DNA of 64,000 nt, taken from assembly GCF_000685015.1 (NCBI RefSeq), contig NZ_BAYA01000019.1, positions 87,564 through 151,563 of the forward strand, in the 5' to 3' direction. This DNA is from Paraburkholderia bannensis NBRC 103871 (lineage in GTDB: Bacteria > Pseudomonadota > Gammaproteobacteria > Burkholderiales > Burkholderiaceae). The position numbers and the translations under genes were made by a program. The notes beneath the pieces are model-generated. The model saw only the letters and a list, made by a program, of their open reading frames with translations. It was not told the DNA's origin and ran no database searches. Shown one piece after another: positions 37,470 through 47,155 of the stretch (positions are counted from its first letter, which is position 1; every line of letters begins with the position of its first letter).

Positions 37470-37821
37470 CTGGGGTCGCCAAAATGAAACAAGGCGGACA
37501 TTCTACGGCAAAAGCACCCCGGCCGCCCCGCTCGCCGGCTCGTGTGCCCGCTCGACCACATTACCGCGGGTTGCCCAAATCAGTTCCAGAAGGCTATTTT
37601 CACGGCGTTTTATGCGCGGTTGGCACCGCGTTCCTGCCGCCTTCCCGTCCGATACTGCCCGCAGTGCCACCTGGATTCTGACTGATTTTCGATGCAATTC
37701 CGGCAAAAATCAGCCACTTAGCTACCCTTTTAAGGGTAAACCGGATATACTAGCCGGCTCCCTAAATCGAATCTTCGATGGTTGGGTTGTTCACTGCTTT
37801 CACGTCTAATCGGGAGTGGGA
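37470..37821. other. Divergent promoter region, xseB / Rieske gene
   Basis: 352 bp with no credible ORF. It must hold promoters for both directions. The visible elements are the 16-bp palindrome at 37723-37738 and a TATACT -10 at 37746-37751 for the Rieske gene. Confidence 0.7.
37723..37738. promoter_or_regulatory. Perfect 16-bp palindrome at the Rieske gene promoter
   Basis: TACCCTTTTAAGGGTA is a perfect inverted repeat. It ends 7 bp before TATACT (37746-37751), a good -10, so it covers the expected -35 position, the place for a repressor operator. The cognate regulator is not in the immediate neighbourhood. Confidence 0.65.
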
Positions 37822-38928
37822 ATGTCCAATCTGAGCAATGCATTGCAGCTGAAGTCCATTCACAGTCAGCTGCCAGTCACGGCTTACTTTGACGAAGCGC
37901 TTCTGAAGCGCGAAATCGACACGCTTTTCCAGAAAGGTCCTCGCTACGTCGGGCACGAATTGATGGTGCCTGAAGCGGGGAATTATTTTGCGCTGCCCGG
38001 CGAGAAAGAGGGTCGCGTACTCGTTCGCAACAAGAGCAACGAGATCGAGCTCCTCTCCAACGTTTGCCGCCACCGTCAGGCCATCATGCTAAACGGTCGC
38101 GGCACGGCAGACAACATTGTATGTCCGCTGCATCGCTGGACGTACGACCTCAAGGGCGAACTGCTCGGCGCGCCGCACTTCGCGGACAAGCCCTGCCTGA
38201 ACCTGAACAGCACCCCGCTGCAAAAGTGGAACGGCCTGCTGTTCGAGTCGGCCGGGCGCGATGTCGCGCGCGATCTCGCACGCCTGGGGCCGGCCAGACA
38301 CCTCGACTTTACGGACTATATGTTCGATCACGTCGAGGTTCACGAGTGCAACTACAACTGGAAGACCTTCATCGAGGTCTATCTGGAGGACTACCACGTC
38401 GTCCCGTTCCATCCGGGGCTGGGCCAGTTCGTCTCGTGCGACGACCTGAAGTGGGAGTTCGGCGAGTGGTACAGCGTGCAGACGGTCGGCGTGCACAGCC
38501 AGCTCGGCAAGCCGGGCAGCCCGACGTACCGCAAGTGGCACGACGAAGTCCTGCGCTTCCGTAACGGCGAGCCGCCCGAGTTCGGCGCGATCTGGATGGT
38601 CTACTACCCCGGCCTGATGATCGAGTGGTATCCGCACGTGCTCATCTGCTCGTGGCTGATTCCGAACGGCACGCAGAAGACGACGAACATCGTCGAGTTC
38701 TATTACCCCGAGGAAATCGTGCTGTTCGAGCGCGAGTTCGTCGAGGCCGAGCGCGCCGCCTATATGGAAACGGCCGTCGAGGACGACGAGATCGCCGAGC
38801 GCATGGACGCGGGCCGCCGCGCACTGTTCGAGCGCGGCGTGTCGGAAGTCGGCCCGTACCAGAGCCCGATGGAAGACGGCATGCAGCACTTCCACGAGTT
38901 CCTGCGCCGCGAGCTGGGCGAAATCTGA
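37822..38928 (+). CDS. Rieske non-heme iron oxygenase, alpha-subunit type
   Basis: 368 residues. The Rieske 2Fe-2S ligands are C82 and H84 (CRHR) and C101 and H104 (CPLHRW). NWKTFIEVYLEDYHVVPFHP gives the mononuclear-iron histidines and bridging Asp of the catalytic domain. It should hydroxylate or demethylate an organic substrate with O2 and reducing power from a separate reductase; none is adjacent. ATG 37822 has GGGAGTGGGA before it; a GTG at 37816 is less likely. A terminator follows. The substrate is unknown. Confidence 0.93.
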   Translation: MSNLSNALQLKSIHSQLPVTAYFDEALLKREIDTLFQKGPRYVGHELMVPEAGNYFALPGEKEGRVLVRNKSNEIELLSNVCRHRQAIMLNGRGTADNIVCPLHRWTYDLKGELLGAPHFADKPCLNLNSTPLQKWNGLLFESAGRDVARDLARLGPARHLDFTDYMFDHVEVHECNYNWKTFIEVYLEDYHVVPFHPGLGQFVSCDDLKWEFGEWYSVQTVGVHSQLGKPGSPTYRKWHDEVLRFRNGEPPEFGAIWMVYYPGLMIEWYPHVLICSWLIPNGTQKTTNIVEFYYPEEIVLFEREFVEAERAAYMETAVEDDEIAERMDAGRRALFERGVSEVGPYQSPMEDGMQHFHEFLRRELGEI

Positions 38929-38965
38929 CGTCCACGGCCTCCAGGGCCACTGGATCGCTTCACGG

Positions 38966-38995
38966 AAAGACGGGCTTCGGCCCGTCTTTTTGTTT
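38966..38995 (+). terminator. Intrinsic terminator of the Rieske gene
   Basis: A 10-bp stem AAAGACGGGC/GCCCGTCTTT closed by a TTCG tetraloop is followed by a T-run. It lies 38 bp after the stop. Confidence 0.93.
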
Positions 38996-39090
38996 AGACT
39001 GACGGCATCGGGCCGGCACATCACCAGCACGCGCAACTCCTGCAGTCGCACGCTGGGCCGGCCACGCACGATCCAGGCAAAGGAGCCGTC

Positions 39091-39960
39091 ATGCCCCACA
39101 CGCACTACACCACGTTGATCTCGGCCGCCAACCTGCACGAGCGCATGACCGCTGCGCCGGGCAGCGTGCTGGTCGTCGATTGCCGCTTCGATCTGCTCGA
39201 TCCCGCAGCGGGCGAAGCCGCCTACGCCGCCGGCCACCTGCCGGGCGCGCGCTACCTCCACCTCGACCGCGACCTTTCCGGGCCCAAGACCGGCAAGAAC
39301 GGCCGCCATCCGCTGCCCGATCGCGCCTCGCTCGTCGCCACGCTGGCCGACTGGGGCTTGAACGAAGGCCAGCAAGTGGTCGCCTATGATGCCCAGGGCG
39401 GCTCGTACGCCGCGCGCCTGTGGTGGCTGCTGCGCTGGCTAGGCCACGATTCGGTCGCCGTGCTCGACGGTGGACTGCAGGCCTGGGAAGCAGCGGGTTA
39501 TCCGCTCTCGAAGGACGTGCCGGCTGCGACGCAAGGCACCTTCAGGGCCGCGGCGCCGTTGCAGGTGACCATCGACGTCGCCGCCGTGGTGCGCAATCTG
39601 GCTACGCATGAACTGACCGTCGTCGATGCGCGCGCCAACGACCGCTATCGCGGCGAGAACGAAACGATCGATCCGGTCGGCGGCCATATCCCCGGCGCGA
39701 AGAATCGCTTCTTCAAGGACAACCTCACCGCCGATGGCCGCTTCAAGTCGGCGCATACGTTGCGCGAAGAGTTCACCGCGCTGCTGCCGGGCGTCACGCC
39801 CGAGCATGTGGTGCTGCAATGCGGCTCGGGTGTGACGGCATGTCACAACGCGCTTGCGATGGAGATTGCGGGCATGCACGGCGCGGCGCTCTACGGCGGT
39901 TCGTGGAGCGAGTGGGTCGCAGATCCGTCGCGGCCAGTGGCGACGGGCCCGAATCCCTGA
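39091..39960 (+). CDS. sseA: 3-mercaptopyruvate sulfurtransferase (rhodanese family)
   Basis: 289 residues with two rhodanese domains. The active-site loop CGSGVTA with C244 has the small neutral residues typical of 3-mercaptopyruvate sulfurtransferase, rather than the CRKGVTA of thiosulfate sulfurtransferase. GGHIPGAKN lies in the C-terminal domain. It moves sulfane sulfur to cyanide, thiols or thioredoxin in the cytosol. The Rieske gene terminator separates it from the upstream gene. Confidence 0.92.
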   Translation: MPHTHYTTLISAANLHERMTAAPGSVLVVDCRFDLLDPAAGEAAYAAGHLPGARYLHLDRDLSGPKTGKNGRHPLPDRASLVATLADWGLNEGQQVVAYDAQGGSYAARLWWLLRWLGHDSVAVLDGGLQAWEAAGYPLSKDVPAATQGTFRAAAPLQVTIDVAAVVRNLATHELTVVDARANDRYRGENETIDPVGGHIPGAKNRFFKDNLTADGRFKSAHTLREEFTALLPGVTPEHVVLQCGSGVTACHNALAMEIAGMHGAALYGGSWSEWVADPSRPVATGPNP

Positions 39961-39990
39961 GCACGCTATCGGCATCGCGCGGCGTCGGCC

Positions 39991-40863
39991 TCACCCGACG
40001 CCATGCTCCTTGAACCACGCCGTCGCGCGCTTCCACCCGTCTTCGGCATCGGCCTTGCGGTAGCTCGGCCGATAGTCGGCGAAGAACGCATGGCCCGCAT
40101 CGTCGTACACGACGATCTGCGAGCCGCGCCCGCCCTGCGGCCCCTGTGCGATAGCCGCCTTCATCTGCTCTAACGTATCCTGCGGAATGCTCGTGTCCTG
40201 CCGTCCATAAAGACCGAGCACCGGCACCTGCAACGTGCCCGCGAGATCGAGCGGATTCTGCGGCGTGTTCGCCGTGTGGTCGCCCACCACGCGCCCGTAC
40301 CACGCCACCGCCGCCTTCACGCGCGGATTGTGCTCCGCGTAGAGCCACGTATAGCGCCCGCCCCAGCAAAAGCCATTGATGCCCACGCGCTTCACGTCGC
40401 CGCCGTGCTCGCCCGCCCAGCCGATGGCCGCGTCGATGTCGCCCATCACCTGCGCATCCGGCACCTTGCTCGCGATGTTCTGCGTGATCTGCTGGATCGT
40501 CGGATACACGGACGCATCGCCTTCGCGCACGAAAAAGTCCGGCGCAATGGCCAGGTAACCGAGCTTCGCAAAGCGCCTGCACACATCGGCGATATGCTCG
40601 TGCACGCCAAAAATCTCATGAATCACGATGATGATCGGCAGATGCGTCTTGCCGCGCGGTTGCGCGCGATAGGCGGGCACGAGCGTGCCGTTCGATTCAA
40701 AGCCGACCTCACCGGCCTCCAGTCCTTCGGCATCCGTATGAATCGTCTGGGCGGAAACCGGCAGCACGGCGGCGGCAAAACCGCTGCCGAGCGCGGCCTT
40801 GAGGAAGGTGCGCCGATCGAACGGCACATGCGGGACGAGGCTATCGATTTCAGGCTTGAGCAT
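39991..40863 (-). CDS. Dienelactone-hydrolase-family protein with Tat signal
   Basis: 290 residues. The N-terminus carries a twin-arginine motif (FDRRTFLKAALGSGFAAAVL, R17-R18) and an AQT cleavage region, so export by Tat is likely. The alpha/beta-hydrolase core has a cysteine nucleophile (GFCWGGRYT), an acid in YGRQDTS and a catalytic histidine in GHAFF. The family hydrolyses enol-lactones and small esters; the substrate here is unknown. AAGGAG about 7 nt before 40863 sets the start. Confidence 0.9.
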   Translation of the reverse strand: MLKPEIDSLVPHVPFDRRTFLKAALGSGFAAAVLPVSAQTIHTDAEGLEAGEVGFESNGTLVPAYRAQPRGKTHLPIIIVIHEIFGVHEHIADVCRRFAKLGYLAIAPDFFVREGDASVYPTIQQITQNIASKVPDAQVMGDIDAAIGWAGEHGGDVKRVGINGFCWGGRYTWLYAEHNPRVKAAVAWYGRVVGDHTANTPQNPLDLAGTLQVPVLGLYGRQDTSIPQDTLEQMKAAIAQGPQGGRGSQIVVYDDAGHAFFADYRPSYRKADAEDGWKRATAWFKEHGVG

Positions 40864-40935
40864 GCAGTGCTCCTTGCGTAAAAACAGCGCCATCAAAAAG
40901 ACAATGCGCCCTGGGGCGCATTGTGGATTCAGCGA

Positions 40936-42279
40936 TTAGTGCAGCTTGACGCGCGGCAATGTCGTGCGCCGCAGCCAGTGCGCAACGGTGTCGAGCACCA
41001 TGCGCGCATAGCCATGCAGCGCCGCGATATGCAGCCGGTACAGCGACATATACATGAAGCGCGCGAACAGGCCCTCGATCAGCATGCTGCCGCCGATCAG
41101 CCCGCCCATCAGGTTGCCGACCGCGCTGAAGTGCCCCAGCGACACCAGCGAGCCGAAGTCGCGATAGGTAAATTCAGGCAGTGGACGGCCATCGAGCAGG
41201 TTGCCCATCGACTTGAACAGGAACGATGCCTGCTGGTGCGCGGCCTGGGCACGCGGCGGCACGTTGCGTTCGGTGCCGGGCCACACGCAGGCAGCACAGT
41301 CGCCGAGCGCGAAGACGCTATCGTCGATTTCCGTTTGCAGCGTGCGGCGCACGACCAGTTGGCCGAGCTTGTTCACGGGCAGGCCGTCGAGTTGCGAAAG
41401 CACCGCCGGCGCCTTGATGCCCGCCGCCCACACCGTGAGGTCGGCGCGAATCGCCTTGCCGCTCGCCGTGCGCACGACGCCAGGCGCAACATCCGTCACG
41501 CGTTCGCCAGTCAGAATGCGCACGCCGAGCTTCGCCAGCAATTCGGCCGTTGCGGTGGAAACGCGCTCGGGCAACGCGGGCAGAATGCGCGGCCCCGATT
41601 CGATCAGCGCAATGCCCACGTCATGACTCGGATCGAGCTTGTGCAGACCATACGCCGAAAGCACCTGCGCGGTATTGCGCAACTCGGCGGACAGCTCCAC
41701 TCCCGTTGCGCCCGCGCCGACGATGGCCACCTGCACGCGCGGCTCTTCCTTGCCTTCGTGGTCGCGCGTGATGACGGGATCGGTCTGATGCTCGGCGCGC
41801 ATGCACGCTGCAATCAGACGCTTGCGGAAACGCTCGGCCTGCTCGACCGTATCGAGCGCGATGGAGTTTTCCGCCGCGCCCGGCACGCCGAAAAAGTGCG
41901 TCGTGCTGCCGATGGCCAGCACGAGCGTGTCGTATTCGAGTTCGCGCACCGGCAGCATCGCCGCGCCGTCTTCGTCCTGCACGGCGCCAAGCGTGATTCG
42001 TTTCGCAGTGCGATCGAGTTCGACCAGTTCGCCCTGCTGGAATTCGAAGCCATGCCAGCGCGCCTGCGCTGCATATTCGAGTTCCTGAGTGAACGGGTCC
42101 ATGCTGCCCGCCGCGACTTCGTGCAGCAGCGGTTTCCAGATGTGCGTCGGATTGCGGTCGACCAGCGTGACCGTCGCGCGCGGCTGCCGGCCACGGCCCG
42201 GCTTGCCATAGCGGTCGCCCAGCCGTGTGGCCAGTTCCAGCCCGCCTGCGCCCCCACCTACAACGATAAAGCGATGCAT
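40936..42279 (-). CDS. NADH dehydrogenase, type II (NDH-2 family)
   Basis: 447 residues. The N-terminal FAD fold (FIVVGGGAGGLELATRLG) is followed by the NADH-binding fold (VAIVGAGATGVELSAEL) and by LTVWAAGIKAP and FALGDCAAC, characteristic of Ndh. The C-terminus is amphipathic for membrane attachment. It passes electrons from NADH to quinone without proton pumping. CGGAGA about 9 nt before 42279 sets the start. Confidence 0.93.
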   Translation of the reverse strand: MHRFIVVGGGAGGLELATRLGDRYGKPGRGRQPRATVTLVDRNPTHIWKPLLHEVAAGSMDPFTQELEYAAQARWHGFEFQQGELVELDRTAKRITLGAVQDEDGAAMLPVRELEYDTLVLAIGSTTHFFGVPGAAENSIALDTVEQAERFRKRLIAACMRAEHQTDPVITRDHEGKEEPRVQVAIVGAGATGVELSAELRNTAQVLSAYGLHKLDPSHDVGIALIESGPRILPALPERVSTATAELLAKLGVRILTGERVTDVAPGVVRTASGKAIRADLTVWAAGIKAPAVLSQLDGLPVNKLGQLVVRRTLQTEIDDSVFALGDCAACVWPGTERNVPPRAQAAHQQASFLFKSMGNLLDGRPLPEFTYRDFGSLVSLGHFSAVGNLMGGLIGGSMLIEGLFARFMYMSLYRLHIAALHGYARMVLDTVAHWLRRTTLPRVKLH

Positions 42280-42486
42280 AGTTTCTCCGTGCATGTCGAT
42301 GGGCGTTAGAACGTCCGACGCTCGCGCGCGCATGAAGCGGCGCTGCGGCGTCGGCCTTCGGTTCATTGTCGGCTGACGGAGTACGCGACAGCAAGACGCA
42401 GCGGGCGCATTGAGATAATGTGTCGCACCCGCTTGTGCATTGCCACGCGTACGGCTATGACATCGTGACCACGCGCTGACGCGCGA

Positions 42487-45288
42487 TCAATGCGCCTCTT
42501 CCCAGTTCGCGCCGACGCCGACTTCGGCGACCAGCGGCACCTTGAGCTTCGCGACCGAGCACATCAGTTCCGGCAGGCACTTGCGGACTTCGGACAGCTC
42601 CGCGTCCGGCACTTCGAGCACCAGTTCATCGTGCACCTGCATGATCATCTTCGTGCCGATCTTGCGTTCGTCGAGCCACTTCTGCACGGCGATCATCGAC
42701 AGCTTGATGAGATCGGCAGCCGTGCCTTGCATCGGCGCGTTGATCGCGGCGCGCTCGGCGGCCTGGCGGCGCGGGCCATTGCCGCCGTTGATCTCGGGCA
42801 GCCACAGGCGGCGGCCGAACACGGTCTCGACATAGCCGCGCGACTTCGCGTCCATGCGCGTCTCGTCCATGTAGCGCGCGACGCCTGGATAGCGCGCGAA
42901 ATAGCGGTCGATGTAGAGCTTCGCTGCATCGCGCGTGATGCCGAGATTCGACGCCAGCCCGAACGCGCTCATGCCGTAAATCAGGCCGAAATTAATGACC
43001 TTGGCGATGCGGCGTTGATCGTTGCTCACTTCCAGCGGCGTCACGCCGAACACTTCGGCGGCCGTCGCGCGGTGAATATCGTCGCCGCGCGCGAACGCCG
43101 CCAGCAGCGATTCGTCGCCCGAGATATGCGCCATGATGCGCAGCTCGATCTGCGAATAATCGGCGGACACGATCTTGCAGCCCGGCGACGCGATGAATGC
43201 TTCGCGAATGCGCCGGCCTTCGCCCGTACGCACCGGAATGTTCTGCAAATTCGGATCATTCGAAGCAAGACGGCCCGTGACCGCCACGGCCTGCGCGTAA
43301 TTCGTATGCACGCGGCCCGTCTGCGCATTGACCATGCGCGGCAGCTTGTCGGTGTAGGTCGACTTGAGCTTCGAGAGGCCGCGATGTTCGAGCAGCAGCT
43401 TCGGTAGCGGGTAATCTTCCGCCAGCTTCTGCAGCACTTCCTCGTCGGTGGACGGCGCGCCGCTCGGCGTTTTCTTCACGACGGGCAGTTGCAGCTTCTC
43501 GAAGAAAATCTGGCCAATCTGCTTCGGCGAGCCGAGATTGAACTCGCCTTCCGCCAGCACATAAGCCTCTTTTTCAAGCTCGACGAGACGCACGGCGATT
43601 TCGGCGCTCTGCTTTTCAAGGCGCGCCGTGTCGATCAGCACGCCGTTGCGTTCCATCTTGCGCAGCACGCGCGCCGTGGGCAGCTCGATGTTGCGATAGA
43701 CGTATTCCAGGCCCTTTTCCGGCTCGATCTGCGGATACAGCGCGAGGTGCAGTTGCAGCGTGACGTCGGCGTCTTCAGCCGCGTATTCAGCGGCCTTTTC
43801 CAGCGAGACTTCATCGAACCCGATCTGCTGGGCGCCCTTGCCCGCCACTTCTTCGTACTTGATCGTCTTGATGCCGAGATGGCGCAGCGCGAGGCTGTCC
43901 ATGTCGTGCGTGCGATGCGATTCGAGCACATACGATTCGAGCAGCGTGTCGTGTTCGACGCCGTTCAGCTCGATGTCGTAATTCGCGAGCACCTGCTCGT
44001 CGTACTTCATGTGCTGACCGACTTTCTGGTGCTGCGTGCTTTCGAGCCACGGTTTCAGACGCGCGAGCACCTCATCGATCGGCAATTGATCCGGCATGTC
44101 CGGCCCGCGATGCGCGAGCGGCAGATAGGCGGCGCTGCCCGGCTCCGTCGAAAACGACATGCCGACGAGCTTTGCCTGCATCGGATCGAGCGCCGTGGTT
44201 TCGGTATCGAACGCGGTGAGCTTCGCGGCTTCGATCTTCTTCAACCAGGCGTCGAACTGCTCCCACGTCTGGATTGTTTCGTAGTTTCGCGGCGCGTCGA
44301 CGAACAGCGCGGGCTGCACGTTCGCGTCTTTCTCGGGCGCGTTGCCGCTGGTCGCCGCTGCTACCGTCTCGCTCTGTACACCGGCCTCGTTGATTTCACG
44401 CAGCCAGGTCTTGAAGCCATGACGCGCGAAGATATCGCGCATTTCCTCGCGCGCTTCGGGGCGGGTGGCGAGCGAGGTTTCGATCGACTCCAGATGCGGT
44501 GCGAGATCGCACGCCGTTTCCACCGTGACGAGCTTGCGCGCCATCGGCAGGAAGTCGAGCGCATCGCGCAGGTAGCCGCCCACGGCGCCCTTGATTTCGT
44601 CGGCGTGCTCCACGATGCCGTCGAGCGAGCCGTATTGCGTGAGCCACTTCACCGCCGTCTTGGGGCCGCACTTGTTCACGCCCGGCACGTTGTCGACGGT
44701 GTCGCCAATCAGCGAGAGATAGTCGACGATGCGCTCCGGCGGCACGCCGAACTTCGCGATCACGCCTTCTCGATCGAGCAACTCGTTCGTCATCGTGTTG
44801 ATGAGCGTGACGTGGTCCGTCACGAGCTGCGCGAGGTCTTTATCGCCCGTGGAAACGATCACCTTCATGCCGAGCTTTTCAGCCTGGGCGGCGAGCGTGC
44901 CGATCACATCGTCGGCTTCCACGCCTTCGACCATCAGCAGCGGCCAGCCCAGCGCGCGCACCGCTGCGTGGATCGGCTCGATCTGTGCAGCAAGCGGCTC
45001 CGGCATGGAAGGCCTGTTGGCCTTATAGTCGGGATACCAGTCATCACGAAACGTCTTGCCCTTGGCATCGAACACGCACGCGCTATACTCTGCCGTAACG
45101 TCCTTGCGCATACGACGCAGCATGTTGATGATGCCGTACAGTGCACCTGTGGGTTCGCCGTCGGGACCACGCAGGTCCGGCATAGCATGGAAGGCCCGAT
45201 AGAGATAGCTAGAACCGTCGACCAGCAACAAGGTCTTACCTTCCAGCTCATTTTGTAGCTTCGTTTCCACGCGTAGTTCTTCAGGCAT
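42487..45288 (-). CDS. polA: DNA polymerase I
   Basis: 933 residues. The 5'-3' exonuclease domain is at residues about 15-300 (KTLLLVDGSSYLYRAFHAMP), the 3'-5' proofreading domain at about 345-540 with intact FDTETTALDP acidic residues, and the polymerase domain contains SADYSQIELR and QVHDELVLEVP. It handles Okazaki-fragment maturation and repair. The ATG at 45288 lacks a good ribosome-binding site and lies one base from the ATG of the divergent LOG gene. Its first 15 residues are not conserved-looking, so the true start is uncertain. Confidence 0.97.
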   Translation of the reverse strand: MPEELRVETKLQNELEGKTLLLVDGSSYLYRAFHAMPDLRGPDGEPTGALYGIINMLRRMRKDVTAEYSACVFDAKGKTFRDDWYPDYKANRPSMPEPLAAQIEPIHAAVRALGWPLLMVEGVEADDVIGTLAAQAEKLGMKVIVSTGDKDLAQLVTDHVTLINTMTNELLDREGVIAKFGVPPERIVDYLSLIGDTVDNVPGVNKCGPKTAVKWLTQYGSLDGIVEHADEIKGAVGGYLRDALDFLPMARKLVTVETACDLAPHLESIETSLATRPEAREEMRDIFARHGFKTWLREINEAGVQSETVAAATSGNAPEKDANVQPALFVDAPRNYETIQTWEQFDAWLKKIEAAKLTAFDTETTALDPMQAKLVGMSFSTEPGSAAYLPLAHRGPDMPDQLPIDEVLARLKPWLESTQHQKVGQHMKYDEQVLANYDIELNGVEHDTLLESYVLESHRTHDMDSLALRHLGIKTIKYEEVAGKGAQQIGFDEVSLEKAAEYAAEDADVTLQLHLALYPQIEPEKGLEYVYRNIELPTARVLRKMERNGVLIDTARLEKQSAEIAVRLVELEKEAYVLAEGEFNLGSPKQIGQIFFEKLQLPVVKKTPSGAPSTDEEVLQKLAEDYPLPKLLLEHRGLSKLKSTYTDKLPRMVNAQTGRVHTNYAQAVAVTGRLASNDPNLQNIPVRTGEGRRIREAFIASPGCKIVSADYSQIELRIMAHISGDESLLAAFARGDDIHRATAAEVFGVTPLEVSNDQRRIAKVINFGLIYGMSAFGLASNLGITRDAAKLYIDRYFARYPGVARYMDETRMDAKSRGYVETVFGRRLWLPEINGGNGPRRQAAERAAINAPMQGTAADLIKLSMIAVQKWLDERKIGTKMIMQVHDELVLEVPDAELSEVRKCLPELMCSVAKLKVPLVAEVGVGANWEEAH

Positions 45289-45289
45289 T

Positions 45290-46048
45290 ATGGACAAGAG
45301 AAAAGTGATTCCGAGTCTGCGTTCACTCGCAGATCAAGAGCGCGCAACGGCCAAAAAGGCGCGCGCATCGTGGCAGATGTTCACGATTATGGCAGAGTTT
45401 ATCGAGGCGACCGAATACCTGTCCGAGATCCGGCCAGCGGTCAGCATCTATGGCTCGGCCCGCCTGAAACCGGACTCAAAGTACTACCAGCTGGCCTCCA
45501 CGATCGCGCGAAAAGTCTCGGACGCGGGCTTCGCGGTGATCTCCGGCGGCGGCCCCGGCATCATGGAAGCCGCGAACCAGGGCGCGCACGCGGGCAAGTC
45601 GCCTTCGGTGGGTCTGAACATCGAATTGCCGCACGAGCAGTCGGGCAATCAGTGGCAGGACATCTCGCTGCGGTTCCGCCATTTCTTCACGCGTAAAGTC
45701 ACGTTCGTGAAGAACTCGGACGCGGTGATCGTCATGCCGGGCGGCTTCGGCACGCTCGACGAACTGGCCGAAGTCCTCACGCTGATCCAGACGAAGAAAT
45801 CGCGCCACGTGCCAATCATTCTCGTGGGCGCGGAGTTCTGGGAAGGACTGCTGGGCTGGTTCCGCTCGGCGCTCGTGCCGATGGGTCTCATCAATCCGGA
45901 AGACATGGACTTGATGCAGGTGATCGACGACCCCGACCAGGTGCTCGAAGCGGTGCTGAAGTTCTACGAGGACAGCGGCGAGGAAGTCGACGACCAGGAA
46001 CATCCCGCCCGTCCGGATTCGGACGAAGACCGCATGTTCTACCTCTGA
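45290..46048 (+). CDS. LOG-family (Lonely Guy-like) Rossmann-fold protein
   Basis: 252 residues of the TIGR00730 lysine-decarboxylase-like/LOG family. GGGPGIMEAANQG and PGGFGTLDELAEVL carry the conserved phosphoribohydrolase residues (PGGxGTxxE). Characterised members release bases from nucleoside monophosphates. An N-terminal extension of about 45 residues and a C-terminal acidic tail lie outside the core. The start codon is one base from that of divergent polA. A hairpin terminator follows at 46073. Confidence 0.9.
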   Translation: MDKRKVIPSLRSLADQERATAKKARASWQMFTIMAEFIEATEYLSEIRPAVSIYGSARLKPDSKYYQLASTIARKVSDAGFAVISGGGPGIMEAANQGAHAGKSPSVGLNIELPHEQSGNQWQDISLRFRHFFTRKVTFVKNSDAVIVMPGGFGTLDELAEVLTLIQTKKSRHVPIILVGAEFWEGLLGWFRSALVPMGLINPEDMDLMQVIDDPDQVLEAVLKFYEDSGEEVDDQEHPARPDSDEDRMFYL

Positions 46049-46072
46049 TGCATGCGTCTTGATGCACGGCGG

Positions 46073-46093
46073 CGCGGGTTTCGGCCCGCGTTT
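46073..46093 (+). terminator. Terminator after the LOG-family gene
   Basis: CGCGGG/CCCGCG with a 6-nt loop is followed by TTT, 25 bp after the stop. Confidence 0.65.
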
Positions 46094-46116
46094 CATCGCC
46101 TGGCCTGACGCTGTCT

Positions 46117-46139
46117 GCGGCGCGCGTTCTGCGCGCCGC
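46117..46139. terminator. Second hairpin between LOG and LysR genes
   Basis: A 9-bp stem GCGGCGCGC/GCGCGCCGC with loop GTTCT lies 19 bp beyond the 3' end of the convergent LysR gene. No U-run is present, so it is only a possible transcript end. Confidence 0.45.
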
Positions 46140-46157
46140 CTGCCTTTCCTCACGCTT

Positions 46158-47060
46158 TCAGGCGCGAAGATTGCGCACTGCTCCTCCTTTGCTTTCTTCC
46201 TCCAGCCAGCGGCAAAACTGCGCGACGATCGGCGTATCGGCCACCTCACGTCGCGCCACCCACCAATAGCCACGCGCATCGAGATGCGGCCCCGCGAGCG
46301 GCGCAACGAGACGCCCTGACGCCAGCTCATCGTCCAGCAGCGGTAACGGCCCGAGCGCGACGCCCAGACCATCCACCGCCGCCTGCAAGGCCAGATAGAA
46401 ATGGTCGAACGACTGTTTCTTGCGGCACTTCGCCGTCACGCCCGCAGCGGCAAGCCAGGTGCGCCACGCGTCGGGACGCGTATCGGAATGCAGCAGCACA
46501 TGGCGCGCGAGATCGTTGGCGCTCTGGATCGGCACGCGTTTGAGCAGCGCCGGGCTGCACACGGGCAGCTCCGTTTCGCCGAGAAAGTGCCCGCTCGCGC
46601 AATCGGGCCAATGCGAAGGGCCGCGCCGCACGGCGACATCGAAGGCGTCGAGCGTTTCGACCGGCGCATTCGAGGTCGCCAGCCGCAGTTCGACATTGGG
46701 ATTGAGGCGCTGGAATTGCGACAGGCGCGGCAGCAGCCACTTCATCGCGAAGGTCGGCAACGCATTCACGCGCAGGACGTGAACCACACCGGTATCGCGC
46801 AACTGTTCGGTCGCGCGCGCAATATTGTCGAAAGCCGACTGCACCGCATCGAGGTAACGCCGTCCGTCCTCGGTCAGCGCGACACGTTTGCCATGCCGAT
46901 GGAACACCTGCACGCCCACCCATGCCTCCAGCGCGGCAACCTGCCGGCTGATTGCACCGTGAGTCACATGGAGCTCCGCCGCGGCGGCAGTGAAGCTGTT
47001 ATGCCGTGCGGCGGCTTCGAACGCGCGCAGCGCGGGAAACGGAGGGAGGGAACGTGCCAT
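46158..47060 (-). CDS. LysR-family regulator (GcvA-like)
   Basis: 300 residues. The N-terminal helix-turn-helix (LPPFPALRAFEAAARHNSFT, then HVTHGAISRQVAALE) is typical of the GcvA branch, and the rest is an effector-binding domain. It is divergent from the chromate-transporter pair with 95 bp between starts, so that pair is the likely target. The inducer is unknown. Confidence 0.92.
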   Translation of the reverse strand: MARSLPPFPALRAFEAAARHNSFTAAAAELHVTHGAISRQVAALEAWVGVQVFHRHGKRVALTEDGRRYLDAVQSAFDNIARATEQLRDTGVVHVLRVNALPTFAMKWLLPRLSQFQRLNPNVELRLATSNAPVETLDAFDVAVRRGPSHWPDCASGHFLGETELPVCSPALLKRVPIQSANDLARHVLLHSDTRPDAWRTWLAAAGVTAKCRKKQSFDHFYLALQAAVDGLGVALGPLPLLDDELASGRLVAPLAGPHLDARGYWWVARREVADTPIVAQFCRWLEEESKGGAVRNLRA

Positions 47061-47155
47061 GCTTGTGATTCTAAGTCACAAAGGAACGGCGGAAAAATCG
47101 TTTTGCCGCCGGGCGATTCGGCGCTACGCTCCCAGCTTGTCTCAGAGGCCCCAGC

